Below, piece after piece: positions 1 through 8,382 of a DNA stretch of 64,000 bases. How positions within the stretch are numbered: position 1 is the first letter of the stretch; every line of letters begins with the position of its first letter. This DNA comes from Deinococcus detaillensis (lineage in GTDB: Bacteria > Deinococcota > Deinococci > Deinococcales > Deinococcaceae): contig NZ_VKDB01000009.1 in assembly GCF_007280555.1 (NCBI RefSeq), positions 1 to 64,000 of the forward strand, given 5' to 3'. The position numbers and the translations under genes were made by a program. A model generated the notes under the pieces. The model was given only the letters and a program-made list of their open reading frames with translations, was not told where the DNA came from and searched no databases.

Positions 1-95
1 TCCTGGCATGAATGCTCCTTCGCGCTGTGATCAGCCTAACGGCTGGTCGGGGCGAAGTGGCTTGGCCGTTGGTCCTCTCTAGGGGGTTCATTCCA
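1..95 (-). mobile_element. Terminus of an IS3-type element running off the left edge
   Basis: Read on the minus strand from 95, the sequence begins TGGAATGAACCCCC, followed by AGAGAGGACC about 17 bases in, a pattern typical of IS3-family ends. The same end (TGGAATGAACCCCCC) occurs at 6431, also facing left. The related opposite end TGGAGTGAACCCAAAGCGC occurs at 4668 and 19071, the latter just after an IS3 transposase stop codon. This end interrupts the ISL3 remnant to its right. No transposase is visible because the element leaves the window. Confidence 0.55.
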
Positions 96-762
96 CTGTA
101 CAGATCGGCGTATAGCACACGTTTCCGTTCGAGCGCTTCCTGACTGGATTGCTCTGCTGACGTTGGGCGCAGGGGGCTGTACGATCAGGCAGCATCTCAA
201 TGGGCTTTCCTGTGTCCATGTCAATGATCAGCGTGCCGTAGAGCGAGCCCTGTTTCAACGCAAAATCATCGACTCACACATGCTTGACGACCGTCGGCGG
301 TTGAATAGCGGTCATGCAACGCATGACCCGGAGGTCGATGGTTCGGGATCGCTCAACCCCCCAGATCTGACCGACACGCCAACCGGCGCTGGCACCAACC
401 TCGAGGGCCATGTCGTTGAGCGCCGTAATCAGTCGTTGCGTCATACGCGCTGAGCGTGGGGCAATATCGTCAATCCGTTCACAGAAGATATGTTTGGGAC
501 ATGTTTCTTCTCGGCAGCGAAATCGCCGGACAGACAGCTGAAGGTGAACCACTCGACCCAGGCATGGCAGATCAGTCAACGTACGGTGGTAGTGGCTATG
601 CAGGCTGGACGATGGCGTGTGGCAGCAAGGACATTGAGCCTGTCGCTCGGCTGGCCTTGCGAGGACGATTACCTTTTGTTGCTCTGGGCCGCACTGGAGG
701 TCAGTGATTTCAAGTGTGCCACCTGGGAACAGGACATCGGCGAGTAGAACAGGTTGAGTCAT
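96..762 (-). pseudogene. ISL3-family transposase, N-terminal remnant
   Basis: From the ATG at 762 the frame encodes an ISL3-type N-terminus: a Cys-rich zinc-binding segment (CPCCHTP), then LTDLPCLGRVVHLQL and RRFRC, shared with the ISL3 transposase at 4736-6382. An in-frame TGA follows the residues VVKHV at the position where the paralogue has VIG, just before the first catalytic Asp motif. Reading on past the stop gives [16 protein letters not shown], the DDFA..G..YGT signature, and then LPDR, after which similarity is lost. The gene is therefore dead twice over: a nonsense codon and loss of its 3' half at the IS3-type end at 95. Confidence 0.8.
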
Positions 763-768
763 GGTGCT

Positions 769-960
769 TTAGAACAGCACAGTCAGGTGGCGGTGCACCA
801 AAAGCGTGCAAGAGCCACAAAACCGTAGCAAGATCAAACAGCACAGAGCCATGGGGGAGGGTCTGAACGGGCAGACGTTGAACCCGACAATGACTGCGGC
901 TCCCTGCATGATCAGCAGCAGCAGGAGAAACGTTGGCCATCGGCGCGAGGCTCGGTTCAT
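769..960 (-). CDS. Small hydrophobic protein, coupled to the lipid kinase gene
   Basis: A 63-aa frame whose ATG overlaps the TGA of the upstream lipid kinase gene (ATGA overlap), so it is probably translationally coupled. After a basic start (MNRASRRW) there is a long hydrophobic stretch (residues about 10-28) and a second hydrophobic run around residues 37-55, so a membrane peptide is likely. No family is recognised. The ISL3 remnant begins just downstream, so the C-terminus may have been cut or replaced by the insertion. Expression is an inference from the overlap. Confidence 0.4.
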   Translation of the reverse strand: MNRASRRWPTFLLLLLIMQGAAVIVGFNVCPFRPSPMALCCLILLRFCGSCTLLVHRHLTVLF

Positions 961-1880
961 TTTACGGCACTGTCTGAGGTAGGCACCCAGATTTCCAGAG
1001 CCCCCGGCCGTACCTCGATCTCTACAGCCGATTCTCCGAACCTCGGCGCTGTGTCTTCAGAAGGCCAGATTTCTGCGTCCAGATGCACGGGTGTTCCGTC
1101 CCAAACGATCCGAAGGTGGGTCACCGGTTGGGAAATTACATTTTTTCGCCGCTCCAGTTGCCCGGCGGCCAAGGCGACCAGGTCGGCGGCCACTGAACCG
1201 GCCCCGATGCCTTCGACGATCACCAGTTGCAGGACGCCACTTGACGGAGACGCTTCGGGCGCGAGACGTACGCCGTTGCTGATCGTCGGTGTGTTGACCA
1301 CTTCAAGGATCAGGCAGTCGGCGTTCAGGGGAGTTTCGCTGAGACCTTCGATCTGACAGGGCACGGCGTGGCGGAGCAGAGTAGCGCCAGTAATGGCGGC
1401 CACGCCACGAAGCACACTTTTTGGAGCGTCGGGATCATACCGGTCGAGGAGGTCGGCCAGCATTCCTATGCCGAAGGATTCGAGGAACAGCCGTTCACCC
1501 CACGGTCCACGGGCCAGGCCGACATCAAACGGAATCCGTCGTGGCGTGCTGAGGCTCCGAGCGATGTCCAGGGGCGAATAGCCGGTGAGTCCCATTGACC
1601 GGGCAATGTTGTTGGATGTTCCTAACGGAATCAAAGCGAGGGCTGGTGCTTTGTCCGGTCGGTTGAGAATCGTACAGGCGACTGCGCGAACCGTTCCATC
1701 ACCGCCCGCGACCACCACCAGGTCTCCCGGATGCTCTAGGGCAGTGGCCAAGTCTTTTTCACTGTGGGTCACGTGATACTCGGCGTCAAAACCTAGGCCG
1801 TGCAAGGCTTCGAGGATGACCTCTGGCGTGACATGCTTGGCTCCGCCTGCCAAACCATTATGAATCAAAGTCGCACGCAT
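957..1880 (-). CDS. Diacylglycerol kinase family lipid kinase
   Basis: A 307-aa protein with the diacylglycerol/sphingosine kinase catalytic fold: GGDGT at residues 59-63 (nucleotide-binding motif) and PLGTSNNIARS at 85-95, the usual substrate-loop signature. The length suits the YegS/DgkB/BmrU-type family, soluble enzymes that phosphorylate diacylglycerol or related lipids at the membrane. The lower-coordinate neighbour overlaps its stop codon. Upstream on the same strand lie PAP2 phosphatase and PHP genes, so kinase and phosphatase activities on lipid phosphates are encoded side by side. The exact substrate cannot be read from the sequence. Confidence 0.9.
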   Translation of the reverse strand: MRATLIHNGLAGGAKHVTPEVILEALHGLGFDAEYHVTHSEKDLATALEHPGDLVVVAGGDGTVRAVACTILNRPDKAPALALIPLGTSNNIARSMGLTGYSPLDIARSLSTPRRIPFDVGLARGPWGERLFLESFGIGMLADLLDRYDPDAPKSVLRGVAAITGATLLRHAVPCQIEGLSETPLNADCLILEVVNTPTISNGVRLAPEASPSSGVLQLVIVEGIGAGSVAADLVALAAGQLERRKNVISQPVTHLRIVWDGTPVHLDAEIWPSEDTAPRFGESAVEIEVRPGALEIWVPTSDSAVK

Positions 1881-2011
1881 GCTCGATCATAGCTGACATA
1901 AAACTCTTGAAGCGCATGACTGAACATCGGAATTAGGTACAGGCTGAACACTGTCACGTCAGCGACTGGAAACTGGAAGGAAAATCTCTAGTCAACCGCT
2001 AGTTGAATCTG

Positions 2012-2035
2012 GATACACGGAATTTTCCGTGTATC
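2012..2035. terminator. Perfect 10-bp stem-loop between PAP2 and lipid kinase genes
   Basis: GATACACGGA, loop ATTT, TCCGTGTATC: a perfect 10-bp stem with a 4-base loop in the 230-bp gap after the PAP2 stop. On the plus strand it is followed by CTTTTT five bases on. On the minus strand, the direction of the flanking genes, no U-run follows, so it may be a weak terminator, an RNA-processing site or a protein-binding palindrome. The rest of 1881-2111 shows nothing else definite. Confidence 0.4.
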
Positions 2036-2111
2036 TACCTTTTTAATCGCGTTCCTATCTATAAGATCAGTTTTCACAGTTAAAATTGAGATCAGTATCT
2101 TTTCAGATTTC

Positions 2112-2771
2112 TCAGGCCCGGTGACGCCCACAGGAAGCTTCTCGTCCTGGGCGTACAATCAGTAAGACCGCGCCGGCCCATTCTGCACCCATCAACCAGC
2201 CGCCTAGGACATCGCTAGGATAATGCACTCCCAGGTACAGCCGCGAGAGGCCGACCAGCACCAGGAAGCAGGCACCAGCCACAAGGACCACACGTCGCCA
2301 CTTGGTCGGCCAGGCCAGCCAGATGCAAGCGGTGATGACCGTAAGCGAAATCAATGCGTGTCCGCTGGGATAACTGAAGTCGGTCTCTGGCGTCAGCACC
2401 TTCCACAATTGGGGACGAGCGCGGTGCACGAGCAGTTTGATGAGCGTACTCAGTCCATAAGCGCCGAAAGTCAGTGCAAGGATGATCCAAAAGTCCTGAT
2501 GTCGCCAGGGCGACCGGCATCTCGGTGCGCTCCACGCGATGATGCCGGTCAGGGGGATCATGCCTCCGAGTCCTCCCAGCACCGTGAAGAGGAGCGCCAA
2601 CGGGTGCAAACTCGAGGGGGCCAGCGTATGCAGAGTGAGCAGGATCGCATGGTCTACCGGATCCGTTCGGTAAAGACAGACCATCATGGTCAAAACACCT
2701 GCCGCCCCGAGCAGCATGGCCAGGACGGCAACAGATTGCCAGGCTCTCCACGGCCGCCGCGTCTGTGTCAC
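2112..2771 (-). CDS. PAP2-family membrane phosphatase
   Basis: A 219-aa integral membrane protein with all three PAP2 signature motifs: K112 to R119-P120 (KLLVHRARP), PSGH at 135-138 and SRLYLGVHYPSD at 176-187. These form the His/Arg active site for phosphate ester hydrolysis of phosphatidic acid or undecaprenyl pyrophosphate type substrates. Several hydrophobic segments surround the motifs. The start is a GTG overlapping the TGA of the PHP gene by 4 bases, so the two are co-translated. A frame of 178 aa in another register over the same DNA is a shadow. Confidence 0.92.
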   Translation of the reverse strand: MTQTRRPWRAWQSVAVLAMLLGAAGVLTMMVCLYRTDPVDHAILLTLHTLAPSSLHPLALLFTVLGGLGGMIPLTGIIAWSAPRCRSPWRHQDFWIILALTFGAYGLSTLIKLLVHRARPQLWKVLTPETDFSYPSGHALISLTVITACIWLAWPTKWRRVVLVAGACFLVLVGLSRLYLGVHYPSDVLGGWLMGAEWAGAVLLIVRPGREASCGRHRA

Positions 2772-3448
2772 TCCCGGGAGGCCACCATGAATCGCTCAGC
2801 CCAGACTTTGTTCAGAAAACTGGGAACGGGATGAACCCATCTTCCAGCTACCTCACCCGACCACAACGCTTCCATGAGGTCGTCGGGTCGCTGAATAAGA
2901 CGGTCAACTGTTTCGATCCAGCCGTCCCCGATCTGCGTGAGAGTATGGGCATCTGAACCCCCCGACACTGGCAGGCGATGCTGCGTCGCCCAAACGGCCG
3001 CCACTCGGTTCCAGTGAGGAGCAGAGATTCGGGCGTTGAAGCTCTCTACGATATCGATGTGGTCTGCCAAGCGTTCACGGGCTTCAGAGCGCAATCGGTG
3101 CCGTTTGAGTGGGTCGAATCCATGCGGTAAAAGTACCAGTCCTCCCTGGGCATGAATGATCTCGGCGGTTTCTTCGGCGGACAACCCCGCTGGCACCACT
3201 TCCTGAAGGAAAAGGCCGATGATTTCTCCTTGGCGGGTACTGATCTCCTCTCCCACGATGATGGAGAGGGTGGCTTCCAGACCTTGATCGCGCACGCTCG
3301 CCCGAAGCTGCTGCGCGCCCCAGATCACGTTGTGATCGGTGATGGCCTGCACCCGGACGTTCTGTGATCGGCAACGGTCGGGCATGTCCGTGAGGCGCGT
3401 CTGACAGTCGTCGGACGCCTCGGTGTGGCAGTGCAAATCAACGCGCAT
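2768..3448 (-). CDS. PHP-domain metal-dependent phosphoesterase
   Basis: A 226-aa PHP-family protein. HCH at residues 6-8 (MRVDLHCHTEASDD), TDHN, GEE, LLPHGFD and GGSDAH supply the histidine and acidic ligands of the metal centre. Related proteins include RNase AM/YciV-type nucleases and histidinol-phosphatase-like enzymes; this one resembles the short stand-alone PHP type. The frame stays open upstream to 3703, but that extension is IS6-like transposase sequence. The ATG at 3448, just before RVDLHCH and preceded by GGGAGA, is the real start. The gene overlaps and precedes PAP2. The miniature IS at 3486-3731 sits only 37 bases upstream. Confidence 0.9.
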   Translation of the reverse strand: MRVDLHCHTEASDDCQTRLTDMPDRCRSQNVRVQAITDHNVIWGAQQLRASVRDQGLEATLSIIVGEEISTRQGEIIGLFLQEVVPAGLSAEETAEIIHAQGGLVLLPHGFDPLKRHRLRSEARERLADHIDIVESFNARISAPHWNRVAAVWATQHRLPVSGGSDAHTLTQIGDGWIETVDRLIQRPDDLMEALWSGEVAGRWVHPVPSFLNKVWAERFMVASRE

Positions 3449-3485
3449 GAATCTATTCTCCCAGAGGTTCTGACAAGGGTTATGT

Positions 3486-3731
3486 GGTTGTGTTGCCTTA
3501 ACTTGGCCTGTGGCAGACGGAGGGCAGGGATGAGTGAAGTTCAGGCCACCCCTGCCGCGACGGTCAACCATGTCTGGAACGCTCGCCGCTGATTGCTTCT
3601 TGGGCAGAACGGACGCCCGTGAGGACACCTGCCCGCTTCTTCTTGCTGCAGCGGCAACACTGGTGCGGGAATGCTGGTGGAGATTGGTGATCCGGGCGTG
3701 CAACCTCAGGCCAAATTAAGGCAACACAACC
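3486..3731 (-). mobile_element. 246-bp internally deleted IS6-like element (MITE-like)
   Basis: Both ends carry the 16-bp inverted repeat GGTTGTGTTGCCTTAA (3486-3501 and its complement at 3716-3731), identical to the ends of the apparently complete element at 18003-18810. Inside, on the minus strand, only the last part of the transposase remains (LHARITNLH.HSRTSV and the following tail), joined almost directly to the left repeat. It has therefore lost about 560 bp of the parent. The 8-bp flanks (GGTTATGT and CTAGGCAT) do not match, so no target duplication is visible. Confidence 0.85.
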
Positions 3732-3986
3732 CTAGGCATTCAGTGAGCGCACCATATATTCGTGGTTACCATCATGTCTACCCTCACTCGTGCCACGTTC
3801 TGCCAAGTAGTGTAGGCCCTCCTTATCGTCGAAGATTTGATACTGCGCTTGCTGGTCAGCAGATGAAACGCCGTGCTTAACAATCCTAACGTTGGTTCCT
3901 ATTGTAAGCGTCGGGCATTCGGACTCTAGGACTGTGCCAGATCCCAAATCCGTGCCATCGTGAATCTTTACAAGTACGTATTCCAT
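3732..3986 (-). CDS. Hypothetical 84-aa protein, C-terminus at an IS junction
   Basis: Starts MEYVLVKIHDGTDLG and contains an AQYQIFDDKEGLHYLAERG segment, a pattern of short beta strands with no membrane segment. No family is recognised. Its TAG stop lies immediately outside the right end of the miniature IS (3731), so the original C-terminus was probably removed and the present stop is made by the junction. Upstream is a short AT-rich stretch that could hold a promoter. Confidence 0.4.
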   Translation of the reverse strand: MEYVLVKIHDGTDLGSGTVLESECPTLTIGTNVRIVKHGVSSADQQAQYQIFDDKEGLHYLAERGTSEGRHDGNHEYMVRSLNA

Positions 3987-4123
3987 GAATAAATATACTC
4001 CTATTTAACCTGACGGCCTGAACCTGGTATGTCAAGTCAGTCAAGAAAAAGATCGTATCTGATTAAAGTGCGTCTGAAAACTCTGTCAGGAGGTCTAGCG
4101 CTGTCCTAGCAGTGCGCTGAAGG

Positions 4124-4675
4124 ATGAACAGACAAGCGTACGACACCGACCTAATGGACACCAAATGGCTCATACTTGAATCCTTGTTTCCAGCCCCACA
4201 ACATATGGGGTGCCCTCGAAGATGGTGGCTGCGAGACATCCTGGACGGCATTTTGTGTGTCATTCATGGTGGAAACGCCTGGCGACTTATGCCACATGAT
4301 CTGCCGCTTTGGTCGACGGTGTATCACTACCACCGGGTCTGGCGACTCTGGGGTCTTTGGGAGCGTGTTCATACCGTGCTGCGGGAAGATGTAGATGTTC
4401 GCACCAGCGCTGGGCGTGATTCCACGCCCAGCGCCACCATCATTAATAGTCAGTCCGTACGGACGACGGGGGCGGAAGGCCCACGAGGGTATGACGGCGG
4501 GAAAAAGATTAGTGGGCGCAAGCAGTATACCCTCGTCGATACCTTGGGCTTGGTCATGGGGATCGTAGTGCATCCAGCTGATATTCAAGACCGCGCACGC
4601 GTGGTCTTTCTCTCCGACAGGATTCGTAATCGCTTTCCTCGGATGAAGCATGTTTGGGCAGACGCAGTGGAGTGA
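4124..4675 (+). pseudogene. IS5-family transposase, C-terminally truncated
   Basis: A frame starting MNRQAYDTDLMDTKW with the family-typical LFP, RR..LRDILDGI, G..WR.MP and the central IINSQSVRTT segment that carries the first catalytic Asp region. About 183 codons remain of the roughly 250-270 expected. Similarity stops at 4667, where an IS3-type end (TGGAGTGAACCC) begins. The catalytic Glu region is missing, so it cannot transpose by itself. Confidence 0.85.
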
Positions 4676-4688
4676 ACCCAAAGCGCAG

Positions 4689-4708
4689 ACCGTCACTTTT
4701 GATGATCG
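4689..4708 (+). repeat. Left terminal inverted repeat of the ISL3 element
   Basis: ACCGTCACTTTTGATGATCG, an exact inverted match to 6387-6406. It lies 28 bp upstream of the transposase start. Confidence 0.85.
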
Positions 4709-4735
4709 TTTCAGAAACCTAGCCTCCAATGGGGT

Positions 4736-6382
4736 ATGGAAAACGAAGTACTTGTAGCGCTCTTTCTGACACATTTCCCTGGATTTCGGCTGGATCACGT
4801 GCAAGTCGAAGCCACGGTCGCGGTCGTGGCCACCAGCATCCAACCGACCTCGGGTTATCCAAAGTGTGGCACCTGCAGCTATCGAATTCACAGTCGCTAT
4901 CGCCGGCATCTGACTGACCTCCCAGTGTGTGGAGCGGCGGTGACGCTAGAACTGGCCGTTCGCCGCTTCGTGTGTCAGAAGCCGCTGTGTCATCGACAGA
5001 TCTTTTGTGAGCGATTTGTCGATGGCCTCACTGCTTACATCCGTCGGAGTCAACGGGCACGCGCGACCATTCAGCACGTGTCGGTCGTACTCGGCGGTAA
5101 TGCGGGTGCTGCACTCCTGACCCGGATGCAGCATGACGTCAGTGCGTCCACCGTGCTGCGTGCAGCACGTCTGCTCTCTCCGATTGTGCCACAGGTGCCT
5201 GAGGTCATCGGTGTGGATGATTTTGCGTTCCGGCGTGGTCATGTCTACGGAACGGTCATTTTCAGTCTTGAAACATGCAGGCCTATCGATCTCCTTCCGG
5301 ATCGAAGGGCGAGCACGCTGGCCACCTGGCTCAAACAGCACCCGCACATTAAAATCATCAGTAGAGGCCGTTCGTTGGAGTATGAAAAGGGGATTCGCGA
5401 GGGCGCACCGACGGCCCAGCATGTCCTGGATCGTTGGCATGTCCTGAAAAACTGCCGAGAAGCTCTGGAGCGTCAATTAGGCCGCGACCGTACGGCCATT
5501 CTTGAGATCTGCCAAGACCAAGTTCCGATGCCGCCGCCCCCACGAACCCAGAGTGAACAGCTTTGCAGGACAGAACATCAGCAACAACGCCAGAAGGTGT
5601 TTGGCCAGATTCATGCGCTTTCCAAAGGTGGCCGCAGTCAACGCGCTATTAGCCGAACACTTCACCTGAGTCGGGGCCGGGTTCGAGGTGCCCTGGCGGC
5701 CAAGATGCCACCACCGATCGATCGGCGGCAGCGCCTCCCAGGGATCTTGGAGCCATTCTTACCTTACCTTCAACAACGTTTTGGGGAAGGTGAGCAAAAC
5801 GCCGGGCAACTCCTGCGGGAGTTGCGCGAGCAGGGGTTTCCTGGCTCGCGCAAACGTGTTGCGCAGTGGATACAGATACGCCGTACCACAGCAGCAAAGA
5901 TTACGCCAGGCCCGTACATCGCGACCGCAGTGAAGAACGGGCCGATCCCACCGTTCGCTGAGACAATGAGCGGTGAGTCAGATCGGGCGTGGACGTTCCA
6001 GCACTTGATCTGGGTCATGCTCCGAGATCAGACCAAGCTCGACACCCAAAATCAACATGTGCTCGCGGCCATCAAAGCTCGGTGTGAGGTCGTGAGCATG
6101 GCTCACGACCTCACACAAGCGTTCACGCTGTTGATGCGTGAACGCCAGCTGCAGGCAGTCGAACCCTAGTTCCAATCGGTGAAGATGTGCGGTCTGCCAG
6201 ACTTCGTGACGTTCGCCTGAGGCCTTGAACGCGATGTTGTGGCGCTGAAAGCGGCTCTCCTCCTGCGGTGGTCCAATGGCCCAGTCGAGGGAATTGTCAA
6301 CAAGATCAAATTAATTAAACGACAGGCGTATGGCCGGGCCTCATTTCAACTCCTGCGACAGCGTGTGTTGATGGCCGTGTGA
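4736..6382 (+). pseudogene. ISL3-family transposase with two in-frame stops
   Basis: Begins MENEVLVALFLTHFPGFRLD and carries the ISL3 order: Cys-rich zinc segment (CGTC), helix-turn-helix, DDFAFRRGHVYGT catalytic block, and DRWHVLKN (second Asp block). The open frame ends at TAG 6167-6169. The same frame continues through a second stop (TGA 6218-6220) into WSNGPVEGIVNKIKLIKRQAYGRA, the family C-terminus that carries the catalytic Glu, and ends at 6382. The 477-aa product made up to the first stop therefore lacks the last catalytic residue. Apart from the two stops the reading frame is intact. Confidence 0.88.
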
Positions 6383-6386
6383 CGAG

Positions 6387-6406
6387 CGATCATCAAAAGT
6401 GACGGT
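6387..6406 (-). repeat. Right terminal inverted repeat of the ISL3 element
   Basis: Exact inverted match to 4689-4708, four bases after the transposase frame ends at 6382. Confidence 0.85.
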
Positions 6407-6431
6407 GAACCCCTCTGGGGGGTTCATTCCA

Positions 6432-6728
6432 GCCTGCGCATTGCGGACGGGGAAGAAGGAGGTGTTTTGCGTCCGTGCTGCCGTCACCACTGCCTGTGCG
6501 ATGGGGTGTGCGCTGTGGCTTTCCAGCCCGGCGGCCCTGGCCGTTGCCCCCACCTCGTCGTCGGCCACCACACGGGCCACCGTCATCTTCGCCTGTGTCA
6601 GCGTGCCGGTCTTGTCGAAGGCGATAGTGTTCACACGGGCCAGGGCGTCCATTGCCGCGCTGCTCTTGAACAGCACGCCGCCGCGCGCCGCCGCCATCGC
6701 GCTGAGGCTTTTCATGGGGGACGTCTGA
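6432..6728 (-). pseudogene. Heavy-metal P1B-type ATPase, internal fragment
   Basis: On the minus strand: SLSAMAAARGGVLFKSS, then DKTGTLTQAKMTV (the phosphorylated Asp) and SHSAHPIAQAV (the SHP/HP locus peculiar to P1B transporters of Zn, Cd, Pb or Cu). The fragment has no membrane segments and no metal-binding domain. One side is cut exactly at the IS3-type end at 6431; the other side degenerates near 6728. About 95 residues of a roughly 700-900-aa pump remain. Confidence 0.85.
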
Positions 6729-7136
6729 TCGCCCCTCGGCGCGCCTGATTCGCTGACCACGCCTACACCCCTGTCCAAGGAGTTCAGACATGACCAGACC
6801 ACCTGCGGCATCCTGACGCCTCTGCTGATCACTCTGCTCCTGGGGCCTCTACACCATCTGTTCGGCTAAACGCCCGTGCCCGCCTCGCTGGTGGACTGGT
6901 CGAAGGAGGTGTCGGAGAAGGCTGGCGGTAATGCTTTGGAAACAGGGGAAAGTCAGGCTGCGGGGTAAGGGCAAGCACCGTCTGAGCTTAAGGCAACGCG
7001 TCAGTGCCGCGCCCTGACGGTTCAGGTTCTGACTGGCGTGCTGGCCGAGCGTCTGGAGGCGCAGTTCAGTGGCCCAGCGGGGGTGCTGCGCACCTGATAC
7101 ACACCGCTTGATCTACCCCTGTCCAAGGAGACCCTC
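6729..7136 (+). other. 408-bp non-coding or degenerate stretch with a duplicated leader
   Basis: A 16-bp sequence ACCCCTGTCCAAGGAG occurs at 6767-6782 and again at 7115-7130, where it supplies the ribosome binding site of the stress protein. After the first copy an ATG at 6790 opens only 8 codons. In another register the following DNA reads as a hydrophobic tail (LLITLLLGPLHHLFG) ending in TAA, which suggests a small frameshifted membrane-protein gene. Nothing else was recognised. Confidence 0.35.
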
Positions 7137-7646
7137 ATGTTTGACCATATTCTTGTCCCGATTGACGGCAGTCCGCTCAGTGCGCTCGCCCTGCCGGTGG
7201 CTGCCGAAATGGCCCGTTGCCATCACAGTACCTTGACCGTGCTGTACGTCGTGCCCCCACCCCCCACGATCTACGGCGAATCCACCTACACTTTCGATAA
7301 TACGAAAGCCAGCGCACACGCCAAAGCCGAGGGTCAGCGCCTGCTCGAAGACGCCCGCATGTCGATGGGATCGCCTAACATCCGGCTGCTGTGCCTGCAG
7401 GGCGGCAACCCACGAACCGCCCAGGCCATCGCCGATGTGGCCGAGCAGCAGCACTGCTCGCTGGTGGTGATGGGCACCCACGGCCGCAGCGGGCTGGATC
7501 GTTTCTTCTTAGGCAGCGTCGCCGAGGGCGTCATGCGCCGGGTCGGCGTGCCGGTGCTGCTGGTACGGGAACCGAAGACCACCGCCGCCGCACCGGATAA
7601 AGCAGACGAGTCGCACCGCGCCGCCGCCCCGGAGGTGAGCGCATGA
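7137..7646 (+). CDS. Universal stress protein, UspA family
   Basis: A 169-aa single-domain UspA protein: N-terminal ILVPIDGS and the C-terminal ATP-binding signature GTHGRSGLDRFFLGSVAEGV (G-2x-G-9x-G-S), so an ATP-binding type is expected. The tail after LLVREP is Ala/Lys-rich and probably disordered. The start is set by AAGGAG five bases upstream. The TGA overlaps a downstream ATG (ATGA), suggesting that a co-translated gene once followed. The neighbourhood (metal pump fragment, DsrE relic, rhodaneses) fits a stress role, but this gene shows no specificity of its own. Confidence 0.92.
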   Translation: MFDHILVPIDGSPLSALALPVAAEMARCHHSTLTVLYVVPPPPTIYGESTYTFDNTKASAHAKAEGQRLLEDARMSMGSPNIRLLCLQGGNPRTAQAIADVAEQQHCSLVVMGTHGRSGLDRFFLGSVAEGVMRRVGVPVLLVREPKTTAAAPDKADESHRAAAPEVSA

Positions 7647-7765
7647 CCAGTCACCTCCTTCAGCCGATCACGCCCGGCCTGATCCGTGAACCCAACCTGT
7701 CCATTCCTGGACATCTCGGTAGCTCAGTGGAAAGCGATGGTATAGCCAGACAGCGTGCTGGATGA
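7643..7765 (+). CDS. Short frame overlapping the stress-protein stop (possible gene start remnant)
   Basis: 40 codons beginning MTSHLLQPITPGLIREPN, whose ATG overlaps the UspA stop (ATGA). The overlap is typical of operon partners, yet the frame ends quickly, so it is probably the N-terminal stub of a gene lost by deletion. No family is recognised. The following DNA to 7924 shows no gene. Confidence 0.25.
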   Translation: MTSHLLQPITPGLIREPNLSIPGHLGSSVESDGIARQRAG

Positions 7766-7924
7766 TGGTTATCGGGAATTGGTGGCGATAGGGCCTGCGG
7801 TCAGTCACTGGCCACCACCATACCGACTAACCTGACAGAACCAGGATGACTGCCTGGCTGGCCGGCACCTCAAGAACAACGACCAGAACGTCTCGGTTTG
7901 CCTCCCTGCGCCTAACCGCGTGAA

Positions 7925-8340
7925 TTGGCCGACAGTATCCACATCTTCTCCACGTTCTGGGGCCTGGACATCATCAACAAGAAGACCAGCGAGCACCTGA
8001 AATTCAGCATGCTGGGTAACACCGCCATGCACATGCCCGAGCTGGGCTACCTTCGCCCGGGCCTGGAACACATGAGCATGCCGCAGGTTATGGCCCAACT
8101 GCCCGGCATGACCGCCGTGACCACCAAGATGATGAAAAGCAGATCGCCGATCTGGACATCCCCACCGTGCCGGAATTCCTCGACCTATTGCAGGTGGCAG
8201 GCGTTCATATGTGGGCCTGCAAGATGTCCTTTGACATGATGAAAACCATCGAGGCCGACCTACACCCCGGCGTAAAAGCCGTGATCAGCGCCACCGACTT
8301 TATGGAAATCAGCGACGGCGCGCAGATGATGTTTATCTGA
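7925..8340 (+). pseudogene. DsrE/DsrF/DrsH-like protein, N-terminally truncated and frameshifted
   Basis: One register gives IHIFSTFWGLDIINKK and MPQVMAQLPGMTAVTTKMM. After an AAAA run near 8141 the sense continues one register over: KQIADLDIPTVPEFLDL, VHMWACKMSFDMM, AVISATDFMEIS, ending at TGA 8338-8340. This is the middle and end of a DsrE-like family protein, small sulfur-relay or peroxiredoxin-like proteins with a conserved Cys (here in WACKMS). The usual N-terminal strand and first loop are missing. A single base change at the A-run would restore the visible part only. Confidence 0.8.
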
Positions 8341-8382
8341 GACCCTGTCTGAAGCAGGGGTGACCTCCAGCGCCGGGGGGAC

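Larger units (their letters stand above)
4668..6431. mobile_element. ISL3 element nested between two IS3-type ends
   Basis: The outer ends are TGGAGTGAACCCAAAGCGCAG (reading right from 4668) and TGGAATGAACCCCCC (reading left from 6431), matching the two different ends of one IS3-type element in minus orientation. Between them sits an ISL3 element bounded by a perfect 20-bp inverted repeat at 4689-4708 and 6387-6406. The IS3 interior is gone. The bases flanking the ISL3 repeats (AAGCGCAG and GAACCCCT) do not match, so no 8-bp duplication survives. The outer boundaries coincide with where the IS5 transposase stops and where the P-type ATPase fragment begins. Confidence 0.7.

Noticed and set aside
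3449..3703. N-terminal extension of the PHP protein
   Set aside because: It encodes IS6 transposase C-terminal sequence and the element's inverted repeat; the PHP domain begins at 3448.
7710..7800. tRNA-like start (GGTAGCTCAGTGG)
   Set aside because: The A-box pattern fits, but no GGTTCGA-type B-box, matching acceptor stem or anticodon arm follows.
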